Shown here one piece after another: positions 38,079 through 45,987 of a stretch of DNA of 64,000 nt. The notes beneath the pieces are model-generated. The model made no database searches. It saw nothing but the letters and a program-made list of their open reading frames with translations, and was not told the DNA's origin. Every line of letters begins with the position of its first letter. The first letter of the stretch is position 1. The DNA comes from a virus, in the IMG/VR virus record IMGVR_UViG_3300042914_003272, positions 1-64,000 of that record, one strand, 5' to 3'. A program made the translations under genes and the position numbers.

Positions 38079-39251
38079 TTACCTTGCTGCTTGATAGATT
38101 TGTGCAATGCTATTAGCTACAGATTGAGGCATCTCAGCATACCTTGATAACAAATCAGATGCTTGCTTTGCTGTAAACTCAGTCATGTAGTTGCGACGGT
38201 TAATGTCATCACGCTTTTTGAAGACCTCGGCAGCTTTGTCTTCGTTGCGCTGCCATATTCTGTTTTCGTAGTCCTCCATTTCCTGCCGACTACGAAAGCC
38301 TTTCTGATAGATTGCTTCATCGTAAGGGTTGTAGATTTTTAGATTATCTTCAACCCTAGCGGTCTCGTTGTTTTGCTTTATTTGCTGTTGACTCATTCTA
38401 TTTCGTCCATCAAAATCTGTGTTAAACCCTACAGTGTTAGCAACAGCGTCAGCACCACCAGCAAGAACTCTACCAACACCTTTTGAGAGGTTAGCACCAG
38501 TTAGTTGGTCGCCAACAAGAGCTAATGCAGCACCAGCTTTTACTACATTATTGCCAGGAATAGCATTCCAGACTCTACCAATATTATTTCCAGTGGTACG
38601 AAAGCCTCTACCTATGGCTCTTCCTATGTCACCTGGAACTTCTCTCGCAGCCCAGCGAGCAGCCTCTTCAGGTGTTGCATTTAATAATGGGTCAGCTTGA
38701 AATATAGCCTTATTCCTAGCGTAATCGTAAGGAATGTCTTTTAATTCATTGCCAATATTAAGCACGGTGTTACCACCAGCAACAACCACGCCCCCTTTAA
38801 CAATCCAGCCAACTATATTCCCGTTATCATCAACCTCTGCAATATCGCCTGTTCTTTGGTCTTGTACATATTGAGACATATTATTTTTAACTCCTGTATT
38901 TTTACCCCTAACGGCTTCATCTAATCTATCAGCAGTCCATCCCCCGGCAAAACCACCTAAACCTTGTGTTGCTAATGAAGTACCCAATCCTGCAAGTCCA
39001 CCGATAGCACCACCAGCAAGTGTTCCTACTCCTGGTGCTAAGGCAGTACCAAGGGCAGCCCCAACCTTAGCACCAGCAGCAGTGGCAGCACCAGTGGCGG
39101 CTAAACCACCAAGGGTAGAGCCTACAGCACCAGCACCAGCCCGAATATCATCTTCTCCCTGTTCTTTCCCGCTTTGGTAGTCTATAAAACCACCGACTAC
39201 AGGCATACCATAATTGAATGCTTTACCTGCTATCCTGCCAAAGTTACCCAT
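38079..39251 (-). CDS. Large Gly/Ala-rich internal virion protein
   Basis: 390 residues. Residues ~35-110 hold two long, Gly/Ala-rich hydrophobic segments with GxxxG spacing (AGAVGSTLGGLAATGAATAAGAKVGAALGTA... and GGAIGGLAGLGTSLA), followed by charged, helical regions. It resembles phage proteins that form a channel through the cell envelope. It overlaps the upstream gene by 8 bases. Confidence 0.6.
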   Translation of the reverse strand: MGNFGRIAGKAFNYGMPVVGGFIDYQSGKEQGEDDIRAGAGAVGSTLGGLAATGAATAAGAKVGAALGTALAPGVGTLAGGAIGGLAGLGTSLATQGLGGFAGGWTADRLDEAVRGKNTGVKNNMSQYVQDQRTGDIAEVDDNGNIVGWIVKGGVVVAGGNTVLNIGNELKDIPYDYARNKAIFQADPLLNATPEEAARWAAREVPGDIGRAIGRGFRTTGNNIGRVWNAIPGNNVVKAGAALALVGDQLTGANLSKGVGRVLAGGADAVANTVGFNTDFDGRNRMSQQQIKQNNETARVEDNLKIYNPYDEAIYQKGFRSRQEMEDYENRIWQRNEDKAAEVFKKRDDINRRNYMTEFTAKQASDLLSRYAEMPQSVANSIAQIYQAAR

Positions 39252-39651
39252 AATATTGCTCCTCTTCAGAACGTGGTAACATTTGCATAGCCATTGGTGC
39301 TAAAAACATGGCATTTACGCCTAGGTTTAAAGCATTGCCAAAATTCTTCCTAGCAAATTGTCCTGTATGTGCCACACCCTTACCCATGCGGTAAAGGATT
39401 TCATTTTCATCTATAGGTATTTGACTATTAGGCGCAACAAAACTTGCGTACCATCTAGCAGCATCTTTTTGTGCTTCTGCCATATACTTAGCAGCGTCAT
39501 CAGCAGTGAATAAACCATTAACATTCAATTCTTTAGCAACTGCTTTGGTAACATGGTCAACATACTCCTCACCAATTCTTCTACCCATTTGACTACGGGC
39601 AATGTCATCAGCTACAGAAGCAAATCCTCTTCCTACACTTCCCCAGTTCAT
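39244..39651 (-). CDS. Hypothetical virion protein
   Basis: 135 residues, helical: GRRIGEEYVDHVTKAVAKELN, AKYMAEAQKDAARWYASF, and a hydrophobic stretch ~112-125 (LNLGVNAMFLAPMAM). No family. It overlaps both neighbours (39244-39251 and 39648-39651), so one tightly coupled operon. Confidence 0.55.
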   Translation of the reverse strand: MNWGSVGRGFASVADDIARSQMGRRIGEEYVDHVTKAVAKELNVNGLFTADDAAKYMAEAQKDAARWYASFVAPNSQIPIDENEILYRMGKGVAHTGQFARKNFGNALNLGVNAMFLAPMAMQMLPRSEEEQYYG

Positions 39652-40196
39652 TGATAGCCCTCCATTCCAGGTTGTTGATTAAGAAAGTCTTGCAATGCTT
39701 GATAAGTTAATATCTGTTGGGCAGTGCGGTTAGTGGTGTACTTCATAAACTTATCCCGCTCTTCCTCATTAAGTTCTGGTATTTGAACTTGGTTAGACTG
39801 CTGTATTCCAGGTTGTATTTCCAGAATAGGTTGATTAGTTCCTTGAGTAACTTCAACAATTCTTTGAGGTGGTTGTTCGATATACTCATCAGGTTTTAAA
39901 TTAGTTAATCCCATTGAGAGGAAATCAATAGCCCCTCCTACTGGATTACCAATTAAATTATTTACTACGGTACCGCCAGCTAACGCAGCAGCAGCACCAT
40001 AGGGATTATCAACTGCAAACTCTAAGGCATTACCAATGCCAGGTTGTTGTCCTAACCAAAAGGATGCTTTGTCAGCATTACCATAATACTCTTGAGGAAT
40101 ATGAGGACGGGTAGCATACATTCTTCCGTCCTTAATGGCATTTCCATACCTTTTAAAAGCAACTTGTGGGTTTATTTCTCTACCAAATATTTGCAT
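39648..40196 (-). CDS. Hypothetical virion protein
   Basis: 182 residues. A small hydrophobic segment (~66-83, PYGAAAALAGGTVVNNLIG) and a Gln/Pro-rich C-terminal half ending QQPGMEGYQ. No family. Same operon as its neighbours. Confidence 0.55.
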   Translation of the reverse strand: MQIFGREINPQVAFKRYGNAIKDGRMYATRPHIPQEYYGNADKASFWLGQQPGIGNALEFAVDNPYGAAAALAGGTVVNNLIGNPVGGAIDFLSMGLTNLKPDEYIEQPPQRIVEVTQGTNQPILEIQPGIQQSNQVQIPELNEEERDKFMKYTTNRTAQQILTYQALQDFLNQQPGMEGYQ

Positions 40197-40201
40197 AATT
40201 A

Positions 40202-42040
40202 TTACTTCCTGAACCCTGCTATTCTTCCTGTTCTAACTAATTCCCTACCCGCTAACAGTGCAGCCCCGGCGGCTAACGCCCCAGTAGGTGTGACAGAATA
40301 ACCCATGACTGACAACTCTGGTCCATTAATTCCATCCATAGTTCCTTTAATTAATCCCCCAGTAGCATCTCTCAGGAAGTTATCATCTTTATTACGTAAA
40401 TAGTCCTGATACTTCTGATACTGTTCATAGGGGATATCAGTCCGCTCCTGTCTAAATTGCTCCCAAGGAAGTAGCTTACCTCTTTTACCTAACAATCCTC
40501 TATCAATTAATAACTCGGACAGCGGTGATGTAGAAATACGTGGGTCATCCTCATCAGGATTAATAGCTTGATATCCTGCAACCCTACCGCCTTCACCCAG
40601 GTTAAATGGGTTATAAATTTGAGAGCCTAATTCTAATCCTGTAACAGCAGCAAATGGAACTACGACCTTTGCCATCCTACTTGCATCTTCACCTAAGAAC
40701 TTAGAACCGTGAGTACCCACAAAATCCGCAGGGTGTATAGTCCATAAGACTTGACGACTGCCATTCCCTATTACGTCACCTGCTACTCTACCAACCCCAA
40801 ATCCCACTCTACCTTCATTTTGTAAATGGGCATATTGACTTTCAGGTGCGCGATTCCAAGCTACTGATGCAGAACGTCCAGGATGTTTACCAGCCTCTAC
40901 GGCATAATCAAACCCTCTCTTAGTTCCATGCCACACATTCCCCCACCAACTACCAGTATCAGCCACTTGTCTTGCCTTGTCGTTTAGATGTTGTTGACGG
41001 GCTTGATTAAATTCTTCCCCATCAAAGTCATAGTTACCACCACCTGTGGGGGGTTTAGGGGGAATACTCCCACCACCTCCACTCATAGGAATACCGGAAG
41101 AAGTAGATACAGCTTTACTTCCAGGGTAAACACTACGATTAATACCACTCTCAGGAGTCCCTTCTGGTATGGGTAGTGGGCTATAAGATACGGTTTCTGG
41201 AACTACACTAAACCCCGGCTGTGTTGATAATATGCTCACAACGTCTGGGGCAATTGCCCCATTATCTGTAGGGATAGTTGTTACAGTTCCCGGAACTTCT
41301 TGGGGGGTAGGTTGAGGTTGTGAATTTAAAAAGAGATTATCTAAATCATTTAAGATTGCTTCGGATTCAGCATTATTAGCAAGAGGAGACGATTGTACAA
41401 GAGGGGTTTCAGGAATGGGTTGACTTACCACACCTTGAGGAGCATTGACTTTCCTGGATTCTAAATACGATTGGATTTCAGGTTTGAGAGCATACCTACC
41501 TCTTTCTCCTAGTGTTTCATCAAAAATTGCATACTTCTTTGGGACTACCCTATTTCCTTCAGGAGTTAATACTTGAATTAACCCTCTCTTTTTTAGTTCA
41601 TCAAAGAAAGCATTTCCTTTTCCTCTGAACTGCTCTCTCATTGCTTGCTCCTCTTCTAAAGGGATAAAAATATCACCTTCAATTCGCATTGCACCTTGAG
41701 GAGCTTTAGCAGAACGTCTTTGAGAATTAATCGGAGCATTTTCAGGAACAAATTCCGTATCTATGTCACCACCTGATACTGCTTCTTCAACTCTTCTTCT
41801 TTCTGGTTTGTACCCAAATCTTTTAGCTTGTCTTTCTATTTCTAACAAATAGTTTTTTTGTTCTGCATTTCTCATTGCCTGTGCTTCTACTAATTGTTCA
41901 GCGGCAGGAAGATGCGAGAAAAACTCATCATAATGAGAAGCGGGTAGCTGAACAAAGTAATCATCAAGCTGCTGTTTTGTCCCACTCAGCCATGCGGCAA
42001 CGTCATCAGCAGATGTAAGTGTTGGTATCCTAAATGTCAT
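40202..42040 (-). CDS. Large virion protein (possible ejection or tail protein)
   Basis: 612 residues. The N-terminal region is helical and charged, the middle (~205-330) is Pro/Ser/Gln-rich and disordered with a GGGGSIPPKPPTGGG linker, and the C-terminus is hydrophobic and Gly/Ala-rich (TGALAAGAALLAGREL). Closest in layout to internal virion proteins. A GGCTAACGCC hairpin with a TGATGTA-like box occurs inside the 3' coding part (40271). No enzyme motif seen. Confidence 0.55.
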   Translation of the reverse strand: MTFRIPTLTSADDVAAWLSGTKQQLDDYFVQLPASHYDEFFSHLPAAEQLVEAQAMRNAEQKNYLLEIERQAKRFGYKPERRRVEEAVSGGDIDTEFVPENAPINSQRRSAKAPQGAMRIEGDIFIPLEEEQAMREQFRGKGNAFFDELKKRGLIQVLTPEGNRVVPKKYAIFDETLGERGRYALKPEIQSYLESRKVNAPQGVVSQPIPETPLVQSSPLANNAESEAILNDLDNLFLNSQPQPTPQEVPGTVTTIPTDNGAIAPDVVSILSTQPGFSVVPETVSYSPLPIPEGTPESGINRSVYPGSKAVSTSSGIPMSGGGGSIPPKPPTGGGNYDFDGEEFNQARQQHLNDKARQVADTGSWWGNVWHGTKRGFDYAVEAGKHPGRSASVAWNRAPESQYAHLQNEGRVGFGVGRVAGDVIGNGSRQVLWTIHPADFVGTHGSKFLGEDASRMAKVVVPFAAVTGLELGSQIYNPFNLGEGGRVAGYQAINPDEDDPRISTSPLSELLIDRGLLGKRGKLLPWEQFRQERTDIPYEQYQKYQDYLRNKDDNFLRDATGGLIKGTMDGINGPELSVMGYSVTPTGALAAGAALLAGRELVRTGRIAGFRK

Positions 42041-42041
42041 A

Positions 42042-42668
42042 TTATCCTTCTTCTTTAATCCAATTACTTGCCATTAACCAAATACTTCTAACATTTAAGT
42101 CACCACTACTAAGAGATTTTAATTCCTTATTAGTAGCATTACTGTAATCAACTTTGAATACTTTACTTTCCTCTATTTGATTATCATGTGATGGTAACTC
42201 TAGTGGTTTTCTATCATCACTATCATCATCAATAGAATGAAGATGAGTAGATGCAGCATAAGCACCAATAGCTAGTTGATATTCTTCCTGAGTAATATTT
42301 AATTGTCTACATATTTCCTCTACAGTAACTGAATGGATGGCTATTCTTTTAATGTCTGCTATTAACTTTTGCATTGACTGACTAAGCCTAATTAACTTAG
42401 ACCTATCTCTAAGATATTGCAATATCTTTCCTGATATTCTAGGGACTGCGTAGGAAGAAAACATAATTCCTTTATAGGGGTCGTAATCTTCTACTGCTCT
42501 AATCAATCCTATAAACGCTTCTTGTGATAAGTCATCAAAACTTTCATTGCAGTATAACTTAGCTGTATGTGCAGCTTTATAAGCTAATCCTTCATTGAGC
42601 ATTACTAATTTATTTCTAATAGTAATAGACTTTGTTTGTTGATACTTCCTGAAAAGTTCTATTGACAT
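42042..42668 (-). CDS. Sigma-70 family factor lacking a clear region 4
   Basis: 208 residues from ATG 42668 (the longer 42704 start overlaps the upstream gene further). Region 2 is clear: DLSQEAFIGLIRAVEDYDPYKGIMFSSYAVPRISGKILQYLRDRSKLIRLSQS (~50-105), and region 3 follows (EEICRQLNITQEEYQLAI, ~124-145). The usual region 4 helix-turn-helix is missing or replaced by a short Asn/Ser-rich tail. It could direct -10-only late transcription by host RNA polymerase. Its ATG overlaps the previous stop by 10 bases, suggesting coupled translation. Confidence 0.8.
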   Translation of the reverse strand: MSIELFRKYQQTKSITIRNKLVMLNEGLAYKAAHTAKLYCNESFDDLSQEAFIGLIRAVEDYDPYKGIMFSSYAVPRISGKILQYLRDRSKLIRLSQSMQKLIADIKRIAIHSVTVEEICRQLNITQEEYQLAIGAYAASTHLHSIDDDSDDRKPLELPSHDNQIEESKVFKVDYSNATNKELKSLSSGDLNVRSIWLMASNWIKEEG

Positions 42669-43648
42669 AAGCTTCTTAGACTCCCTAACAAAGATATCTG
42701 CCAATCAGCAAATTCATTATACGCATAGAATGTAGTAGCAATGGATTTCGTATGAGGGTGATTTTCACTTAGTAGAGTATTTGCATTTAATTTAGGAGAA
42801 TGAGATTGATAAAGTTGTTCTACAGCTTCAGCTACAAATAAAGGTATTTCTAAGCTGGTTACTTGATAAGTCTGGTATATTGAAGTGATATCTCCTGACT
42901 TAATTTTGTATCTTAATCCTGATGTAATCTCAATTACTTTACCCCACTTAACGCAGGATTCTTTTATAGATACAAAATCACCGACTTTAAATTCTAAGTT
43001 ATTAGGCTTAGGTGGTTTAATCTCAGGATTAATCATCTCAGCGTAAGCTCTTTTAATATCTGATGTAGTGGGAGTTTCATTGCATTGTTCTAAAGCTTTA
43101 CGCCACACATTAGCTCTTAACTCTACATCTTTTATTTGTCCTAATAATCTAAGAACGTAATCTGTTTTAGGAAGCAAGGTATCATCATCAAAGTAAATGC
43201 GAATACTTTCACAATCTTGATATGCCTTAATAGCTCTACTTGCAGTAGTAGGATTAATGCCTAAACCTAACTGACAATAAGACTGCCAACTATTGTATTG
43301 TTCACGGTAGAGTCTTCTTTGTTTGAGGGTATGTAAGTCTCTGCCTGTGTCTATAAAAAACCTTTTTGTGTTCTCTATAATTCTTGTTTCTAATTTTTGT
43401 TTTAATTCCTTATCTTCATCAGCCAACGGAGCTACAGGTTTACTTTTGTTCCCATCATTAAGAAGTGATTGAAACCAACTCCACTCTTCGTTAGATATAT
43501 TTTCTCTAACCCTAGAAGTTATCTTAGCTAAATGAGTTTCTTCCAACTCTGACAGTTCCGTGATAACCGATTTAGCTAAGTCTGTATTCCTATTAACAAT
43601 AGCTATTCCCAAGCTGTTGCTCAGTTCCGTAGATTTATTTAGTTCCAT
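42659..43648 (-). CDS. Putative DNA-binding regulator
   Basis: 329 residues. Residues ~75-150, RIIENTKRFFIDTGRDLHTLKQRRLYREQYNSWQSYCQLGLGINPTTASRAIKAYQ, match a recurrent phage and plasmid DNA-binding pattern (GxxLxxIrxxxLYrxxxxsFxxYCxxxwgxxxxxAxrxIxA), with a helix-turn-helix around GINPTTASRAI. A beta domain (KVGDFVSIKES...GKVIEITSGLRYKIKSGD) follows, SH3-like. Coupled to the sigma factor. It may control late transcription. A type C motif precedes it. Confidence 0.6.
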   Translation of the reverse strand: MELNKSTELSNSLGIAIVNRNTDLAKSVITELSELEETHLAKITSRVRENISNEEWSWFQSLLNDGNKSKPVAPLADEDKELKQKLETRIIENTKRFFIDTGRDLHTLKQRRLYREQYNSWQSYCQLGLGINPTTASRAIKAYQDCESIRIYFDDDTLLPKTDYVLRLLGQIKDVELRANVWRKALEQCNETPTTSDIKRAYAEMINPEIKPPKPNNLEFKVGDFVSIKESCVKWGKVIEITSGLRYKIKSGDITSIYQTYQVTSLEIPLFVAEAVEQLYQSHSPKLNANTLLSENHPHTKSIATTFYAYNEFADWQISLLGSLRSLCQ

Positions 43649-43662
43649 TGTCTAACCAACCA

Positions 43663-43678
43663 CTGTTTATTTTGCTTG
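43663..43678 (-). promoter_or_regulatory. Type C motif (minus strand)
   Basis: GCAAGCAAAATAAACAG read on the minus strand, ~15 bases before ATG 43648. It forms an inverted pair with 43698. Confidence 0.5.
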
Positions 43679-43683
43679 CTCTA

Positions 43684-43692
43684 TGGTATAAT
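43684..43692 (+). promoter_or_regulatory. Extended -10 promoter (TGGTATAAT)
   Basis: TGG-TATAAT centred between the inverted type C motifs at 43663 and 43698; AT-rich and readable on both strands, so possibly divergent. Confidence 0.5.
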
Positions 43693-43697
43693 ATATT

Positions 43698-43716
43698 CGG
43701 CAAAATAAACAGGTGA
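43698..43716 (+). promoter_or_regulatory. Type C motif (CGGCAAAATAAACAGGTGAG)
   Basis: Plus-strand copy, directly before ATG 43720, including the AGGTGAG ribosome-binding site. Confidence 0.5.
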
Positions 43717-43719
43717 GTT

Positions 43720-43854
43720 ATGAAAAAACAACAACTTGATAATAGATATTTAGTTACCTCTAGTGCAATTAGATTAGACACACAAACTAATAACAACAAT
43801 ATAAAAAAGAAAATAGATTTTCCAGTAAATGCGTTGCTTGGATTCGGTAGTTAA
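43720..43854 (+). CDS. Small hypothetical protein (44 aa)
   Basis: MKKQQLDNRYLVTSSAIRL... ending NALLGFGS. Asn/Lys/Gln-rich. It has a promoter, a type C motif and a good AGGTGAG site, so it is very likely expressed. No family; the end is followed by a type A module. Confidence 0.55.
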   Translation: MKKQQLDNRYLVTSSAIRLDTQTNNNNIKKKIDFPVNALLGFGS

Positions 43855-43868
43855 ACCATCAAAAGTAT

Positions 43869-43914
43869 AGGGGCGATTGCCCCATTAATAGTGAAGTAAT
43901 TTGTGAAGTAATTA
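43869..43914 (+). promoter_or_regulatory. Type A module with doubled box
   Basis: GGGGC-GATT-GCCCC (43870-43883) then GTGAAGTAATT repeated twice (43891 and 43902). Ends 31 bases before ATG 43914. The box duplication suggests it is the functional part of the module. Confidence 0.6.
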
Positions 43915-44210
43915 TGACTGAGGAAAATGAAGTTAGGGTATTTAGTAATGGCAGTCAATATAGTGACTGGACTGCAAGTAATTGTGATAGATGCAAAAAA
44001 GCAGCACCCCTTTATGAAGATTCTACCTGCCCTATTGAGTTAGCACTTTGTGAGGCATTGTTATCTTGCGGTAAAGTTACTCAAGAGATTGCAAATAGAA
44101 TGGGGTATGTAGACCAAGGAAAGGATGTTTGGATGTGCAAGGAAGTCGAGTGGACAGAGGAATGGAAGTCTGAAGTCTTAGCAAGGAAAGATGCCAAAGT
44201 CAAATCTTGA
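43914..44210 (+). CDS. Cys-containing hypothetical protein
   Basis: 98 residues with SNCDRCKKAAPLYEDSTCPIELALCEALLSCG: a CxxC pair plus further Cys, a likely metal-binding site, followed by a WMCKEVEWTEEWK end. No family identified. It overlaps the next gene by 20 bases. Confidence 0.55.
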   Translation: MTEENEVRVFSNGSQYSDWTASNCDRCKKAAPLYEDSTCPIELALCEALLSCGKVTQEIANRMGYVDQGKDVWMCKEVEWTEEWKSEVLARKDAKVKS

Positions 44211-44541
44211 ATTAAAGTTTGAAGAACTATGGCTTACTCTTTATCCTAGCATTGATTTAATAAATGAGTTTAAGCCTGTTCCTAAACGCAGATTTAGGGC
44301 AGACTATGCTCATATTAACTCTAAGGTTCTCATAGAAATCAATGGTGGTACTTGGGGTAAAGGTGGGCATAGTAGCGGAGGTGGGATAGAAAGAGATTAT
44401 ATAAAAAATAACCTTTGCCTTTACTATGGTTATGTCACATTTCAGTTATCAAATAAAATGATAACTGAAGAGTGGTTAAATATAATAGCCGACACCATTA
44501 GAGGTAGAGAGGCTTTTAATCTTGATTATCTCAAGTCCTAG
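44191..44541 (+). CDS. PDDEXK-type endonuclease (Vsr/DUF559-like)
   Basis: 116 residues. RRFRADYAHINSKVLIEINGG (~30-52) supplies D35 and the ExN of the PDDEXK core; then GKGGHSSGGGIERDYIKNNLCLYYGYVTFQLS. This pattern (RxDxx....xxxEIdG....r...Gr..D..Kn......G..v...) is typical of Vsr/DUF559-type phage nucleases. It may process DNA ends or cut host DNA. AAGGAAAG lies before the ATG. Active-site call is good; substrate unknown. Confidence 0.7.
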   Translation: MPKSNLELKFEELWLTLYPSIDLINEFKPVPKRRFRADYAHINSKVLIEINGGTWGKGGHSSGGGIERDYIKNNLCLYYGYVTFQLSNKMITEEWLNIIADTIRGREAFNLDYLKS

Positions 44542-44542
44542 T

Positions 44543-45031
44543 TTATTTATCCAAACTACTCATAACAGTAGTGAACCCGCTATATTTTCCTTGATAGGGA
44601 ATAGTGGGTTTTTCTGTTGAATGAATGATTAGCTGACCTATTCTCAATTCTGGGTAGATAAACACTGGTTTTTTTGTGGAGTAATTCTTTAATTCCAAAG
44701 TCAATACTCCATGAAATCCGTTATCTACCCAACCTGCTAATGCGTGAGACAATCCTTCTCTAGCTCTAGAAGATTTTAACTTTAACTCTATAGCAACATT
44801 ATTTGGAACTGTTAAATATTCTAGAGTTTCTGCCAGCACAAATTCATTAGCATCTAAGATGTAGGGATTTTCTTTTGTGTGATGAGAAATGTTTACAATT
44901 TCATTATCAATAATTAGATTATTCCCTAACCTAATATCTAAGGAAGATGGATTAATTAAAGATTCATCATAGGGTTTAACAAGTCCTTTCTTACAAAGAG
45001 ATTTGATTTGATGGTCAACTAATACTGTCAT
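44543..45031 (-). CDS. dcd: dCTP deaminase / dUTPase family enzyme
   Basis: 162 residues. Family motifs: INPSSLDIRLGN (~26-37), KSSRAREGLSHALAGWVDNGFHGVLTLELKN (~86-116, with the SSRAR nucleotide-binding motif and the HG-x-LTLE catalytic Glu) and RIGQLII (~128-134). It lowers dUTP or makes dUMP for thymidylate synthesis. It is alone on the minus strand, with a type C motif before the start. A bifunctional form cannot be excluded. Confidence 0.9.
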   Translation of the reverse strand: MTVLVDHQIKSLCKKGLVKPYDESLINPSSLDIRLGNNLIIDNEIVNISHHTKENPYILDANEFVLAETLEYLTVPNNVAIELKLKSSRAREGLSHALAGWVDNGFHGVLTLELKNYSTKKPVFIYPELRIGQLIIHSTEKPTIPYQGKYSGFTTVMSSLDK

Positions 45032-45040
45032 GGTAAACTT

Positions 45041-45056
45041 AGTTTATTTTGCTTGC
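45041..45056 (-). promoter_or_regulatory. Type C motif (minus strand)
   Basis: GCAAGCAAAATAAACT on the minus strand, ~10 bases before ATG 45031. Confidence 0.5.
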
Positions 45057-45095
45057 TTTAAATAATAACATAACTCAGGTTTAAACTAAAGAAGG

Positions 45096-45134
45096 TTTTT
45101 ATGGACGCTACGCGTCCTAGTTATAGTTTTAGTT
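45096..45134 (+). promoter_or_regulatory. Type B module without gene
   Basis: ATGGACGC-TAC-GCGTCC then TTATAGTTTTAGTT; followed 60 bases later by another type B module, with no gene between. Confidence 0.5.
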
Positions 45135-45175
45135 CCTTCGGAGTTAGTATTCTTTTGGGATTAGGAGTAAAGAGT

Positions 45176-45224
45176 TTTTTATGGGGTGCTACGCACCTAT
45201 TTTTGTAGTTGTAGTTTTAGTTTT
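45176..45224 (+). promoter_or_regulatory. Type B module (GGTGC-TAC-GCACC)
   Basis: ATGGGGTGCTACGCACC then TTGTAGTTGTAGTTTTAGTTTT (doubled box). Ends 49 bases before ATG 45246. Confidence 0.6.
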
Positions 45225-45245
45225 GAATTAAGTTGGAGGGGAATT

Positions 45246-45623
45246 ATGCTGGATAGAATTGCTTTAAATCTAATTTCTTGTGGGTACATTTTTGTCAAAG
45301 AGTCCTGTGGGAAGTATTATGGCTACCCAGAAGACCTCCGTTGGTTCGGACATGGTGAAGCTATTTACGCTTTACCTCTACTCGATTTTCCTCAGATTGA
45401 GGATGAAGAAAATTATGTAATGCCTGAAGAGGGTATCACCGACCCTTATTGGGTAAGAAAGAATGGTGAGGATACTTATTCTTATACATCTTCCAGGATA
45501 TACGAATCGAGCATTCCCGTTCTTTCCGAAGAAGGCGAACCTATTTACGCAGTTAGACGGGAACTGATGTCCCTGGAATCTCAGTTTATCGCTGAGGTTT
45601 GGCAAAGGGATGTACAAGGCTAA
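45246..45623 (+). CDS. Hypothetical protein
   Basis: 125 residues from ATG 45246 with a strong GGAGGGG site; the frame from 45186 would include the module. Acidic, Tyr/Glu-rich: YIFVKESCGKYYGYPEDLRWFGHGEAIYALPLLDF. No family. The stop codon TAA (45621-45623) lies inside the hairpin of the following type A module. Confidence 0.55.
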   Translation: MLDRIALNLISCGYIFVKESCGKYYGYPEDLRWFGHGEAIYALPLLDFPQIEDEENYVMPEEGITDPYWVRKNGEDTYSYTSSRIYESSIPVLSEEGEPIYAVRRELMSLESQFIAEVWQRDVQG

Positions 45624-45693
45624 CGCCTAAATAGGATTGAACTAACTCACTTCAATTTGACTTAGGTTGAATTGAAGTGAGTTATTTTTATGT
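45616..45693 (+). repeat. 78-base repeat copy 1 (type A module + terminator hairpin)
   Basis: AAGGCTAACGCC, GGATTGAACTAACTCACTTCAATT...AATTGAAGTGAGTT, then TTTTT: a type A hairpin plus a strong terminator stem. Repeated at 46187-46264 with about two differences. Confidence 0.75.
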
Positions 45694-45729
45694 GGGCTAC
45701 GCGTTTTTGTGGAGTTGTAGTTAAATAAT
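45690..45729 (+). promoter_or_regulatory. Type B module
   Basis: ATGTGGGCTACGCG then GAGTTGTAGTTAAATAA; ends 39 bases before ATG 45742. Confidence 0.55.
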
Positions 45730-45741
45730 TGAGTTGAATGT

Positions 45742-45918
45742 ATGATTACTTTAGTTAGACCTTACCACCCTTCCCATAAGTTGATTCAGAAAGAGGAGAT
45801 TTCAATAAGAAGTGAGGGTACATTTATTGATTACTATCTTCCGTCAGATGATGACGGAGCTTACTATTACAGCCCAACCCTTCATTCTTGGGTTTTAAGC
45901 GTAGATGACGGTTGGTAA
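45742..45918 (+). CDS. Hypothetical small protein (58 aa)
   Basis: MITLVRPYHPSHKLIQKEE... ending LHSWVLSVDDGW, TAA at 45916-45918. Acidic and Tyr-rich beta protein. Type B leader at normal spacing. No family recognised. Confidence 0.55.
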   Translation: MITLVRPYHPSHKLIQKEEISIRSEGTFIDYYLPSDDDGAYYYSPTLHSWVLSVDDGW

Positions 45919-45927
45919 GGGATGTAC

Positions 45928-45960
45928 AAGGCTAACGCCTAATCAGTTTTGAGTTAAGTT
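45928..45960 (+). promoter_or_regulatory. Type A module (AAGGC-TAAC-GCCT + TTTTGAGTTAAG)
   Basis: Followed by a second TTTTGAGTTAAG copy; ends 48 bases before ATG 45988. The preceding GATGTACAAGGC is the same as at 45610. Confidence 0.55.
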
Positions 45961-45987
45961 TTGAGTTAAGTTCAGTACAGGGAAGTT

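Noticed and set aside
45101-45208. 35-codon ORF starting at a type B core
   Set aside because: It runs across two type B hairpins and ends at the box; start ATG belongs to the module. More likely spurious.
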